Shown: positions 42,039 to 50,486 of the stretch, one piece after another | How the letters are laid out: every line of letters begins with the position of its first letter | Numbering within the stretch: position 1 is the stretch's first letter | DNA from: Deltaproteobacteria bacterium | GTDB taxonomy: Bacteria > Desulfobacterota > Desulfomonilia > Desulfomonilales > Desulfomonilaceae | Assembly: GCA_016875095.1 (NCBI GenBank) | Contig: VGSG01000004.1 | Location: forward strand, 50,226-114,225 | Direction: 5' to 3' | DNA length: 64,000 nt | Position numbers and translations under genes: made by a program | Notes under the pieces: model-generated | Told to the model about the DNA's origin: nothing | The model's database searches: none | The model's input: only the letters and a program-made list of their open reading frames with translations

Positions 42039-42671
42039 CTATTTCTTGCGAGCCGCGCCCACGATCCCGAATCGTGAGGTCGTGCGGACACCTTCAACAA
42101 GCCCGAGTCCGTTTGCCTCAAGGGTAGCCAGAAACTCAGGCCCGTGGAAACGGTCTTCGGTGGGATGCCGCAGCAGTGGCCCGAGGATCAAATTGGCGTA
42201 CAAGGCCGGGTAGATCTCCTCAAAATAGAAGATGCCGCCAGGCTTCAATACGCGGCTTATCTCACTAATGCAGCGCCGCCAGTCCAGAACGTGATGAATG
42301 ATCCCGTAATTCACCACCGCATCGAAGAGCGCCGCTGGGAAAGGGAGGTCCTGCGCGTCACCCAAGAAGAATGAAATCCGGTGGCTCAAGTCTCTTGGAA
42401 GCTTTCTCCTGGCCAGGACAATCAAGGTTTTTTCCAGGTCGAGCGCCGTCACCCGGCCGAATCCCATCCGCCGGATGAGGATTTGGGCGCCTTTACCCAG
42501 CCCACAGCCGATTTCCAGCGCGTGTCCACCGGTAATAGGACCAACGAGGCGCTTCCATCTCCTCGCGTGCAAGCGAAGAAAAGCCACCCGAACCGGGCTG
42601 TAAATCCAGACCCGCTCCGGCCAGTTCATGAGCATCTGCTCTTTGGGAGACCGGGCTGTCTTACCGAACAT
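42039..42671 (-). CDS. SAM-dependent methyltransferase
   Basis: A 210-residue class I methyltransferase. The SAM-binding loop is ALEIGCGLGKGA; the acidic residue that binds the ribose follows in VTALDLE; FDAVVNYGIIHHV is the post-I motif. An extension at the C-terminus ends in GIVGAARKK. It follows the UbiA-type gene with a 43-base gap, so a quinone or other prenylated-ring methylation step is likely but not proven. ATG 42671; an in-frame GTG lies 9 bases upstream. Confidence 0.85.
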   Translation of the reverse strand: MFGKTARSPKEQMLMNWPERVWIYSPVRVAFLRLHARRWKRLVGPITGGHALEIGCGLGKGAQILIRRMGFGRVTALDLEKTLIVLARRKLPRDLSHRISFFLGDAQDLPFPAALFDAVVNYGIIHHVLDWRRCISEISRVLKPGGIFYFEEIYPALYANLILGPLLRHPTEDRFHGPEFLATLEANGLGLVEGVRTTSRFGIVGAARKK

Positions 42672-42714
42672 CACCCTCACACGACCAAAAGATCCGCCCC
42701 GAGCTGTTCAAGTC

Positions 42715-43674
42715 TTAGTCCGGCATCAAGATTGAGATCGCGGTCAGGATGAGGAAGGCCAACGGCATGTAGCTCGCTTTGTTGAAAAGGGATGCCGCGC
42801 GATGAGCCCCTGGATCGCGATAAACCTCTCGAGCGGGTTCCAGGAGCAACTTCCATCCCAGAACAACCGCCCCTATTGGATATATCAGGCCCACGCCCGC
42901 TCCGGCGAACCAGTAGATCACCACTCCGGCGAACGAAGCGATGGAGACCGCGCTCACCAGAACGAATACGGCCTCCCGCAGACCTTTCACCGTCGCCGTG
43001 GTTCGGGCTGATACGCGGATATCATCGTCCCTGTCCACGATGTCATTGGCCACGTTCTGTCCGCCGATCTCCCACGCCGAAAGCCAGAGAAAAATAAGGA
43101 CAGCAAAGCTGAGCGAGGGATCGGGTTGCACCGCATAGATGCCTGCCAGCCCGCCGGAAGCCTTGACGACAACCGACGGGATGATCTTCAGGTGCGTGAT
43201 TCTCAGAAGCTTACAATAAATGGCTTCCATGAGCGCGGAGACGCAGAATATCACCACACAAAAAGGGTTGAGCCACCATGCCCCTATCACGGCCACCGCG
43301 GCCCAAAAGAGGAACCACAAGACGCCGCTCCATAAGGGCAACATGCTCTGCGCAAGAGGATGCCGCGCAAGAATAGCGTCAACGTGGAATAACTGGTTGG
43401 TGTCACCCCTGAGCGCAAGCCGTTCACGATCGATTCGATAGTCAACCAGGTCATTGAGCGCGTACACCGCGGTGTAGCCCGCAAATGCGGTCACGAGCCC
43501 CACAATGATCACGGAAAGCGGCGGAAAATGCCCCAGCATCAGTAGAGCGGCCATGGCAGGGGTCGCCATGTCCAGAACGCCATGAGGAGTTCGAGAGAGG
43601 CCGAAGAAAAGCTTCCATCTTCCTTGCTGAGGAGCAGGAGCCGATTGAACGGAATGATCCGCCACATCGTTCAT
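42715..43674 (-). CDS. UbiA-family prenyltransferase
   Basis: An integral membrane enzyme of about eight or nine helices, 319 residues. The two Asp-rich metal sites are NDLVDYRIDR (residues about 75-84) and NDIVDRDDDI, the second characteristic of UbiA. It prenylates an aromatic acceptor, in quinone or haem O synthesis. ATG 43674 follows GAGAGGACC; starting further upstream would add an unlikely extension. It lies between the cytochrome b5/DUF2231 gene (58-base gap) and the methyltransferase gene, all on one strand. Confidence 0.88.
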   Translation of the reverse strand: MNDVADHSVQSAPAPQQGRWKLFFGLSRTPHGVLDMATPAMAALLMLGHFPPLSVIIVGLVTAFAGYTAVYALNDLVDYRIDRERLALRGDTNQLFHVDAILARHPLAQSMLPLWSGVLWFLFWAAVAVIGAWWLNPFCVVIFCVSALMEAIYCKLLRITHLKIIPSVVVKASGGLAGIYAVQPDPSLSFAVLIFLWLSAWEIGGQNVANDIVDRDDDIRVSARTTATVKGLREAVFVLVSAVSIASFAGVVIYWFAGAGVGLIYPIGAVVLGWKLLLEPAREVYRDPGAHRAASLFNKASYMPLAFLILTAISILMPD

Positions 43675-43732
43675 GGAGGTCCTCTCAAGCCGCTCTTCGG
43701 CCGACCATTTTTTTGCCCAAGTAAGACCGGCC

Positions 43733-44446
43733 TCATTGGTACGGGAAGGTAATCTTGCCGCCCAAAAACCCAAGGAGCGCAAGAACCCCGCTAAGCGCCG
43801 ACAGGGCGCAAAGATAGACCACCACAAGCGGATCGCCGAGTCTTAGAGGATCGGCGATCGTCCATCTCAATAGCGCTGAGCAGAGGGCCAACGCTAGGGC
43901 GCCCCACGCGATTCGTCGTTTCCAGTTAACAATTGTGAAGCGAGCGCAATCGTAATTGATCCACCACGTGAAATAGCCGGTCGCCAGAGCCGCGGGCAGC
44001 GTGAGAAGGATCATGAGCAGACACAGGAACGCAGCCCATTCAGTGTGGGACGAGCGGAAATAAAGGGCCAGAATCTCGAAGACGGCCAAGGGGGGACCCA
44101 GCCCTATGGGAACATGCACCACCGCAGGATGAGGGTGCCTCCGAAAAAAAGGATGCTTGTCAAGCCATCGGGATACGGTTGCTCTGAGACCTGCCGTGGT
44201 GACTTCCGGCGCCTTCTCGTGCGTCCCGACTGCTTCAAAGCGATCCAGGACTTCCAACCCGTGTGGAGCCACGCGGATCTGCCGGGTGAGATCGCAGCCG
44301 GCCTGGTGGCGCCCCATGTGTCGTCCGCCAATCCACTTGCCGCTGCCGGAAAGATCGTAGACTTTGCCGTTTACCGCCACAAGGACGGGCTGTCCAGGCT
44401 CGCCTTTTCCCGCGGCTAATTCATCAGAGGTGTAAACTCGCATCAT
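43733..44446 (-). CDS. Cytochrome b5-like domain fused to a DUF2231 membrane domain
   Basis: A 237-residue membrane protein. The N-terminal 75 residues look like a cytochrome b5-type heme/steroid-binding domain (YTSDEL, VLVAVNGKVYDLSGS, MGRHQAGCDLT, each with a conserved-type residue; the haem-ligand HPGG loop is altered to HMGRH). The rest has four hydrophobic helices and begins with HPHPAVVHVPIG, the DUF2231 signature. The protein may bind haem or a steroid-like lipid in the membrane. First gene of the group with UbiA and the methyltransferase. Confidence 0.85.
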   Translation of the reverse strand: MMRVYTSDELAAGKGEPGQPVLVAVNGKVYDLSGSGKWIGGRHMGRHQAGCDLTRQIRVAPHGLEVLDRFEAVGTHEKAPEVTTAGLRATVSRWLDKHPFFRRHPHPAVVHVPIGLGPPLAVFEILALYFRSSHTEWAAFLCLLMILLTLPAALATGYFTWWINYDCARFTIVNWKRRIAWGALALALCSALLRWTIADPLRLGDPLVVVYLCALSALSGVLALLGFLGGKITFPYQ

Positions 44447-44780
44447 ACTCCTCAGTCGAGCACACTCGTCTCAAAAATCACCGGCAGCTTGCCGCAGGCC
44501 ATTGGGTCGCTATTGGGCGCGATCTGAAGAGATCGCCGCCGTGGCCTCCTCCATTTGCCGAACACCGTATAGCGGACGCGCGGAAGCGCTCGCAAGAGAG
44601 TGGAGGTTGGGGGGGAGTCACGCGCTCCATGCGGCGAAAAAATCCCCTTCTTCCCTCTTCGGAAAAAAGGAGGCCTACTCGGCCTCCCTATGCTAAAGGA
44701 AGCCCAGACGGATTCTTTAAAGTTCGTGTGACAACGCCTGATAAGGCCGGTAACTCTTGCGGTCGTCTCGAACGGACAAG
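44447..44780. other. Non-coding gap
   Basis: About 330 bp without a gene. The left part is the leader of the b5/DUF2231 gene. In the right part CCTTATCAGGCGTTG and similar strings have no recognisable structure. No T-run terminator for the gene downstream on the minus strand was found; the candidate AGGAGGCC/GGCCTCC pairing near 44666-44690 is short. Confidence 0.35.
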
Positions 44781-45107
44781 CTATATCAGCGCGCGCAGGG
44801 TCCAGCGCTCATCCCCCACCGGCTGGGAAACATCAAAGGGTTCGCGGCTCATGAATTGTGCGTGGTCATCCTTAAGAACCCGCTGAGGCTTGAGAGTGAA
44901 GCCGTCACAATTCTCGTCGCAGCAGTCTTCCAGGACAACCACGATCATTTGGACGCCTTCTTCAGAATAGATAGCTTGCTTCCCCACAAGAATATGAGGA
45001 TATCGGGGGTTGCCCGAGGTTTCAACTTTCTCGAGTTTTTCCGCTTTTCCAACATGCGTGTAAGCTGTCCGCGAGGAGCAATCTGAACAGCTCCGGCATC
45101 CGGCCAT
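44781..45107 (-). CDS. Cys-rich hypothetical protein
   Basis: A 108-residue soluble protein. ATG 45107 is chosen because GGAGGAG lies 6 bases before it. An N-terminal C-x2-C-x2-C (GCRSCSDCSS) and a later CC-x3-C (EDCCDENCDG) suggest a metal or cluster site. The first half carries YPHILVGKQAIYSEEGVQMIVVVLED, a beta-rich stretch. No family recognised. It is divergent from nothing nearby and precedes dnaX on the same strand by about 115 bases in transcription order from right to left. Confidence 0.62.
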   Translation of the reverse strand: MAGCRSCSDCSSRTAYTHVGKAEKLEKVETSGNPRYPHILVGKQAIYSEEGVQMIVVVLEDCCDENCDGFTLKPQRVLKDDHAQFMSREPFDVSQPVGDERWTLRALI

Positions 45108-45224
45108 CTCCGTCTCCTCCGCCATCGTCAATTGATATGTGAAAAATAAAGGCTCGCTCACCTTGTGTCAAGTGGGCTTTCGGAACTGGAAAATCGCCTG
45201 TGAAGGATCAGTGCGGCTTGCGGT

Positions 45225-46982
45225 TCATGACAGAACCTTTATCTCGTCTATGGAACTATCTTCGAACTCTCCTCGCACCGCTTTCACCACGGGATGGTCC
45301 AGCGCCTCCTGTTTCAGGGCGCGGTTCCGGTCCGTTTCCCCGTTCTTGGCATCGCCGTACGGGGTTTCCATCTCCAGCGAAGTTTCCTGGGCCAACGTCA
45401 GTATTTTGATCTCCGCGTCTCCGAGATAGTTGGCGAAGATCCGCTTAATCTCCGGTTTGTCTCTCCACCGAGACTCGAACTGCTCCTTATGGAAAGCCTT
45501 GTGGAAGCCTATTTCGATCCTACCCGGCGTCATGTTCGGCAGCATTCTCCCGTGTTCCATCACGGAGGCCAACACGTTGTCAACCCCGGTTTCCTCCACT
45601 TCTCTGCGAATTCTGGACCAGACCTCATCTTCGTGACCTGTCAGCGCGGGCGTGACTTCCTCGATAATAAAGCCGCCGGCGCCGTCACGGGCCACGGCCG
45701 GCGCTTCGGTCGGCCGCGTTGTCTGCGAGGGCTCGGTTACTGCACGGGTGACGGCCGGGCCTCGGCCGCCGGTCTTTCTGTCGGATTCAGCGCCAGTCGG
45801 TTGTCTCGGGATCACGGATGCCGAGCCTCGTGGCGCGGAGTCGATGCGACGAATGATCTCAGCCAGTTCCACCACGTGGGGAGCGTATGCTACGCGCAGA
45901 ATGGTCATTTCCAGGGCAACCCACGGATTCCCCGCGCGCCTGATGTCACTCTCGCTCCGGTAGAGAATGCTGAAGAGGTTCTGCAAGTCCTCCCTGGAGG
46001 CTCGTTGTGCGAGCCGCTCCAGTTCTTCCAGTTCTCCGGGGGTGGCGTCCACGACTCCTCGGCTTCTCTGTTCGGGGGGCAGCGTTTTCACCAAGACGAG
46101 GTTGCGCACGTACTGGATCAAGTCCAAGGCGAATTGTTCGGGACTGTAACCTTCCTGAAACAGATCGCGCGTCTTCCCGAGAGCAGCGGGAGCATCTCGG
46201 TCCAGCAAGGCGGCCATGAGTTCCGCGAAGACCCCTCGGCCCGCTATCCCCAGAGTAGCCATGACGCTTTGGGCAGTGACACCCTCGCTTCCGTACGCGA
46301 TCACCTGATCCAGAAGGCTCAGAGCGTCCCGAAAGGAGCCCTGGGCCTCTTTCGCAAGGAGCCCAAGCGCCTCTTCCGTCGCTTCCAAACCCTCTTTCTT
46401 GAGGATACGAGCCATGCCTTCAACCATGTCGCGGATGGAGATCGTGCGGAACGTGAACTTCTGACAACGGGAATGGATCGTCGCGGGCACCTTGTGGGCC
46501 TCAGTCGTGGCGAACATGAACTTCACATGGGCGGGAGGCTCTTCAAGGGTCTTGAGCAACGCATTGAACGCGTTAATGGAGATCATGTGCACTTCGTCGA
46601 TGATAATGATCTTGTGCGGAGAGCTGACCGGCGGATACTTGACGTTCTCGTTGATCTCCCGGATGTTTTCCACCGACGTGTGCGACGCCCCATCGATTTC
46701 CTGGACGTCCACACTCACCCCATCGGCGATCTCTCGGCACGACGCGCAGGTGTTGCACGGGTCCGGCTCGTTGTCTTTCCTTCCGGAACAATTGAGGGCT
46801 TTTGCCAGCACCCGGGCTATTGTAGTCTTGCCTACCCCCCGCACCCCACAAAAAAGAAATGCGTGCGCAATGCGGCCTGACACGATGGAATTACATAGGG
46901 TCTGGATGACGTGATCCTGGCCGATGACGTCTCGGAACGTTGCCGGTCTGTACTTGCGAGCCAGAACAAGATAGGAAGGCAT
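45225..46982 (-). CDS. dnaX: DNA polymerase III subunit gamma/tau
   Basis: Clamp-loader ATPase, 585 residues. The Walker A motif is GVRGVGKTT (about residue 46-54), the zinc knuckle is C-x8-C-x2-C-x2-C starting near residue 65, the DEVH box is IIDEVHMI, and the sensor segment is ATTEAHKVPATIHSRCQ. A long flexible region and a tau-type C-terminal domain follow. No slippery A-run with downstream hairpin was obvious at the point where E. coli makes gamma. The SRP RNA gene lies just upstream on the same strand, a conserved bacterial arrangement. Confidence 0.96.
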   Translation of the reverse strand: MPSYLVLARKYRPATFRDVIGQDHVIQTLCNSIVSGRIAHAFLFCGVRGVGKTTIARVLAKALNCSGRKDNEPDPCNTCASCREIADGVSVDVQEIDGASHTSVENIREINENVKYPPVSSPHKIIIIDEVHMISINAFNALLKTLEEPPAHVKFMFATTEAHKVPATIHSRCQKFTFRTISIRDMVEGMARILKKEGLEATEEALGLLAKEAQGSFRDALSLLDQVIAYGSEGVTAQSVMATLGIAGRGVFAELMAALLDRDAPAALGKTRDLFQEGYSPEQFALDLIQYVRNLVLVKTLPPEQRSRGVVDATPGELEELERLAQRASREDLQNLFSILYRSESDIRRAGNPWVALEMTILRVAYAPHVVELAEIIRRIDSAPRGSASVIPRQPTGAESDRKTGGRGPAVTRAVTEPSQTTRPTEAPAVARDGAGGFIIEEVTPALTGHEDEVWSRIRREVEETGVDNVLASVMEHGRMLPNMTPGRIEIGFHKAFHKEQFESRWRDKPEIKRIFANYLGDAEIKILTLAQETSLEMETPYGDAKNGETDRNRALKQEALDHPVVKAVRGEFEDSSIDEIKVLS

Positions 46983-47035
46983 CCTCGTGGAAAATCCTGG
47001 AATAAGAGAAACGGCCGCAGTCGATGGCCGGGGGG

Positions 47036-47116
47036 TTAGAGGGCCGACCCTCGAGATTACTACCGCTGCTTCCTCCCGGACCTGACGGGGTTTGTAACTC
47101 CAAGTCGCCCTCTCCC
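47036..47116 (-). ncRNA. ffs: Small bacterial signal recognition particle RNA (4.5S)
   Basis: On the minus strand the sequence contains GTCAGGTCCGGGAGGAAGCA, the conserved apical hairpin of SRP RNA that binds Ffh (here a GGGA-type tetraloop variant), centred near 47080. The flanks can close: AGAGGGC at 47107-47113 pairs with GCCCTCT at 47038-47044. The gene sits 54 bases upstream of dnaX on the same strand, its position in many bacteria. Exact 5' and 3' ends are estimates from the pairing. Confidence 0.9.
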
Positions 47117-47383
47117 GGCCACCGGCTACAGCCGCTTCTTGGGGTAGCCGGACAATGAACCGGGAAAGAAACTAGCTCTTCCAGCTATTAGTACCAAATG
47201 AACCCGCGCGCCGTCAAGTGGTGCGGAAAGCTTTTCACACAAACATGGGCGGTTCCGTTTAACGACAACCCCGCTGGGACGTCTGCATGGGTAACAGCGC
47301 TTCGTTGAGCACGGCCAAGCCGGCCGAGCTCATGCCGGCATGAGAAGCCATATTCTGACCATTGACGAGAAAGGAGCACTCTC
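47117..47383. other. Intergenic region between ffs and the Spy-like gene
   Basis: About 267 bp. It must hold the ffs promoter on the minus strand and the spy-like promoter on the plus strand. CCGGCTA/TAGCCGG (about 47123-47150) can form a 7-bp hairpin. No operator for a known regulator was recognised. Confidence 0.35.
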
Positions 47384-47956
47384 ATGGCTATGAAAAAACA
47401 CTCCATCCTCTTGCTGCCGCTTCTGATAATCCTGCTCGCGGCCCCTTCCACAACCAGAGCCGTAATTGAGGAAGATCCCGGAACCCCCCTGGAACTGATT
47501 GCCTCAGCCGGCCCAATGCCTCCCGATCAAGGAGGCCCCATGGGTCCTGGGGGACCTTTTATGCGCCGACCCTTTGGGGAGCGAGGAGCTATGCGGGAAG
47601 CGCTGGGCAAGGATCTCGGACTGACCCAAGAACAACAGGATAAGCTGCGCGCCCTTAGGGTGGACTTCAGAGAGCGGACTCGCAAGACACGCATGGCTCT
47701 CGCTTCGCTGTCAGACGAGAAGCAGACCATGCTCATGTCCGGAAAAGTTGATCCTGACAAATTGACTCGTATCGACGAAGAACTCGTCAAAGCCAACTCC
47801 GACCTCATGCGGGATCGACTGAAAACTAATCGGGAGCGCTTGAAGGTCCTCACGCCTGAACAGATCCAGAAGCTTGCCGAGCTGAAGGGGAAAAGACATG
47901 GCGGGCTCCATCGCGGTGGAGGATTCCGCGGCGGATCAGGCCGAATGCAGCAATAA
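47384..47956 (+). CDS. Spy/CpxP-like periplasmic protein with LTxxQ motifs
   Basis: A 190-residue exported protein: signal peptide (LLLPLLIILLAAP, cleavage near TRA-VI), a Pro/Gly/Met-rich segment (GPMPPDQGGPMGPGGPF), then a helical domain with two LTxxQ motifs (LGLTQEQQDKL and VLTPEQIQKL). It ends in a Gly/His/Arg-rich tail that could bind metal. Such proteins act as ATP-independent periplasmic chaperones or metal buffers under envelope stress. GGAG before the ATG. Followed by a strong hairpin. Confidence 0.85.
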   Translation: MAMKKHSILLLPLLIILLAAPSTTRAVIEEDPGTPLELIASAGPMPPDQGGPMGPGGPFMRRPFGERGAMREALGKDLGLTQEQQDKLRALRVDFRERTRKTRMALASLSDEKQTMLMSGKVDPDKLTRIDEELVKANSDLMRDRLKTNRERLKVLTPEQIQKLAELKGKRHGGLHRGGGFRGGSGRMQQ

Positions 47957-47974
47957 GCGCCAAGACTCCGGGGG

Positions 47975-47993
47975 CTCCCCTCTCCGAGGGGAG
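47975..47993 (+). terminator. Hairpin after the Spy-like gene
   Basis: CTCCCCTC-TCC-GAGGGGAG is a perfect 8-bp stem with a 3-base loop 18 bases after the stop codon, followed by TCTCCC. The T content after the stem is low, but position and stability fit a terminator. Confidence 0.6.
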
Positions 47994-48125
47994 TCTCCCG
48001 GACCGCCCCACCGACCCCTATCGTGAAACCCTAAGTGTCGGAAACCTAGCTTTCACGTCCCACACCCGCATACCGCGGTCTGATCGGACGTCGCGTAACA
48101 CGCGCCCAGTTTCATTGGGGCCTGC

Positions 48126-48872
48126 TCAGCAGCCTCCCGGATCGCTTTTTGTCTCTAGTAGTCCCATTAGATTCCCGCCTAAAATACGCCTGAGCTCGTC
48201 TCCCGAGAATATCGACTCCACCTTGCTCCTCTCGTACTCGGGATTGCCAAAAGGGTAGTCCGACCCAAAGAGGATTCGATTGACGCCGAATTCCTTCGCG
48301 AAGTCTTCCACTTCGCCCCTCCCGGCCAGCGCGGTGTCTACCCAGACCTGCGAACTCTCGAAGATACCGGCGCGTTTGAGTCGGTCATATCCGCCATTCA
48401 GGCCGCCCATATGAGGGATGATCACTACGGTGCGCTCCGCGATTCGCTTCACGAATGTCAGGGTATTGGCGAACTCCTCCTCCAGAACGATGGGAAGCTT
48501 CTTGCGGCAAATCTCATCGATTATCCGCTCGCATTCAGGTGTTTCATAGCGGTACGTGGGTTCGCTCGCGTGCCGATGCCATTTGATCCCGAGGAATCCA
48601 TCAGGAATCGATGGGAAATCGTTCCAGACGAAGAAGTACGGAAAGACCCGTTCGTTCCGGGCGATGCGAAGCAGATATTCATGCGCCGCCTGTCTGCTCT
48701 TCCGATACGCCGCGGAATCCGTGAACAACGGGTCGTATCGGTCGTAGATCTCCTCCACAGGAGAGAAAGCCGAGCCGCCATGAATCCGACCTCGCTCCCA
48801 TTCTCGAGCGATCTCTTCAAACGGCACGGTGTAACCGCAATGGACATGAGCGTCGAGGACCGGATTTTCCAT
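48126..48872 (-). CDS. Amidohydrolase-family metal-dependent hydrolase
   Basis: A 248-residue TIM-barrel hydrolase of the amidohydrolase 2 type. The N-terminal metal motif is DAHVHCG, the central IIPHMGG supplies a His, and GSDYPFG carries the catalytic Asp. It resembles TatD-like or ACMSD-like decarboxylases; the substrate is unknown. The WHRHASEPTYRYETPE insert is unusual. It is on the minus strand with the acyl-CoA thioesterase gene 85 bases upstream in its transcription direction. Confidence 0.8.
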   Translation of the reverse strand: MENPVLDAHVHCGYTVPFEEIAREWERGRIHGGSAFSPVEEIYDRYDPLFTDSAAYRKSRQAAHEYLLRIARNERVFPYFFVWNDFPSIPDGFLGIKWHRHASEPTYRYETPECERIIDEICRKKLPIVLEEEFANTLTFVKRIAERTVVIIPHMGGLNGGYDRLKRAGIFESSQVWVDTALAGRGEVEDFAKEFGVNRILFGSDYPFGNPEYERSKVESIFSGDELRRILGGNLMGLLETKSDPGGC

Positions 48873-48957
48873 AAGCGCAAACCTTTGCTTCCGGGCCGTC
48901 AGTGAATCTCAAAGGATCGTGGAGTAACGGCCGGGCGCACACGCAGGGAGCGGGATA

Positions 48958-49422
48958 TTATAGGAACTTCGGCGGAAGCGCCGATCGGTCCGGGTCGAAC
49001 ATGAATCCCGGGATCACCATGAGCGTGGAAGCGCCGTGAGCCAGCAGCTTCCCTTTCTCATCGGTCACTTCCGCCTCGGCCAGTCCAAGAGTTTTCCCTA
49101 GTTTGATGCGTTTCCCCTTGGCAATGAGTTTACCGGTAGTCGCGGGCCCCAGATAATTCAATTTCAGGTCCACGGAAGTCATGCCCGTATCTTCATCCAC
49201 CTCAGGGTAAACCGCCCAGAACGCGGCCGCGTCGATGATCGATGAAAAGACCCCGCCGTGAACTATCCCAAAAGGCTGAAGATGCTTCTGTTCGAGATCG
49301 ATTTCGATGATGGACCGCCCAATGTGCAGTTCCCGTATCTTCATGGAGAGGAGGTTGAAATAGGGGCACTGGTTGGTGGCATCACGAACGGCTTGCACAT
49401 ACTCAGGATTGAGCTTTCGCAT
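48958..49422 (-). CDS. PaaI-family hotdog thioesterase
   Basis: A 154-residue hotdog-fold enzyme that hydrolyses acyl-CoA or aryl-CoA thioesters. GIVHGGVFSSIIDAAAFWA carries the conserved HGG and Asp of the PaaI group, and SVDLKLNYLGPA follows. ATG 49422 with GGGAGC upstream; a longer frame to 49524 has no site. It probably co-transcribes with the amidohydrolase gene. Confidence 0.88.
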   Translation of the reverse strand: MRKLNPEYVQAVRDATNQCPYFNLLSMKIRELHIGRSIIEIDLEQKHLQPFGIVHGGVFSSIIDAAAFWAVYPEVDEDTGMTSVDLKLNYLGPATTGKLIAKGKRIKLGKTLGLAEAEVTDEKGKLLAHGASTLMVIPGFMFDPDRSALPPKFL

Positions 49423-49627
49423 AGGAGCTCCCAATGGCTCGGGGTTATGGAGTTCATGGCTCAGGCTAGCACAAAAACAATTCGACCGTCGCCTTTTCGG
49501 GAAGAAAATTGTCCCTTGAGTCAAAGCATGGCGGAAACCGCCTTCCCCGAGCCGAAACTTCTCCGGGTTACTTTTTGACGGGCGAAATGGTATAAGTCCT
49601 TGAGAATCATATTCAAGCGGTGAAAGG

Positions 49628-50239
49628 ATGCCGGAAATGCCTTCGTCTGTCGCAACGACCAGCGCTGAGTTCGCGCGCTCCTATATAGGTCATCTGGTGG
49701 AGGTGCTTGGAAGGCTCGACCACGAAGAGATCGGGAAAGTCATCAACCTCTTTTTGGAAGCTCGCTCAAAAGGGAACACCATCTTCTTTTTCGGCAACGG
49801 CGGGAGCGCTGCCACCGCGTCGCATTTTGCCAATGATTTGGGCTTCTGCGCGTCTCCCGAGGGACGAGCGCCGTTCAGGGCGCTCAGTCTCACTGCGAAT
49901 AACGCGTTCATCACCTGTTTGGCGAACGATATCGGTTACGAGAATGTGTTCTGGTGGCAACTACGAAACTTGATGCGCCCGGGAGACGTGGTGGTTGGTA
50001 TATCAGCGAGCGGCAATTCGCCCAACGCGGTGAAGGGGCTCGAATTCGCGAGAAATCACGGCGGCGTCACCGTGGCCATCGTGGGATTCGACGGAGGAAA
50101 AATGAAAGAGGTGGCGCAGTATGCGATCCACGTGCGAACCGAGCGCGGTGAATACGGCCCAGTGGAAGACGCACACATGGTTCTGGACCATCTAATCTCC
50201 AATTTTCTCGCATCGGTTCCTAATGAAAGCGGCTTCTGA
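49628..50239 (+). CDS. SIS-domain sugar isomerase, GmhA-like
   Basis: A 203-residue sugar isomerase domain protein. FFFGNGGSAATASHFANDL is the phosphate-binding loop, ISASGNSPNAVKG the second, and ERGEYGPVEDAHMVLDHL the acid/base segment. It closely resembles sedoheptulose-7-phosphate isomerase, the first step to ADP-heptose for LPS core, but related proteins act on other phosphosugars. Isolated from other heptose genes here. GAAAGG precedes the ATG. Confidence 0.85.
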   Translation: MPEMPSSVATTSAEFARSYIGHLVEVLGRLDHEEIGKVINLFLEARSKGNTIFFFGNGGSAATASHFANDLGFCASPEGRAPFRALSLTANNAFITCLANDIGYENVFWWQLRNLMRPGDVVVGISASGNSPNAVKGLEFARNHGGVTVAIVGFDGGKMKEVAQYAIHVRTERGEYGPVEDAHMVLDHLISNFLASVPNESGF

Positions 50240-50314
50240 GATAACGCTTGCCTTCCTAATGTGTTCGCGTTTGCAAATTCCGTGACATATGCGGAAAGAG
50301 GTGGTGGGGCAGAC

Positions 50315-50405
50315 TTCCGTGAGACAGGCGTCCCGCCTGTCTGTGCAGGCTGGGAACCATTTTCCCAAGGAATGACAGGCAGGATGCCTGTCCCACCAGC
50401 CCAGT
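50315..50405. repeat. Triple-hairpin intergenic repeat
   Basis: Three hairpins in 90 bases: AGACAGGC/GCCTGTCT (50322-50342, perfect 8 bp, 5-base loop), TGGGAA/TTCCCA (50351-50366) and GACAGGC/GCCTGTC (50374-50392, perfect 7 bp, 5-base loop). The outer hairpins share the GACAGGC stem, so this is a tandem pair from a REP-like family (GACAGGCxxxxxGCCTGTC). It lies in the 247-bp gap between gmhA-like and the radical SAM gene. Confidence 0.7.
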
Positions 50406-50486
50406 AGGACGCGTACCCCAGCGGGACAAGGAGTCACCACATCCTAGCCATTTCATGGCGGACCTGCGAGGATTCTTGGTCTGCCT

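Noticed and set aside
45294..46880. 528-codon frame antisense to dnaX
   Set aside because: It lies entirely inside dnaX, which has all clamp-loader motifs; the antisense frame stays open because of dnaX codon bias.
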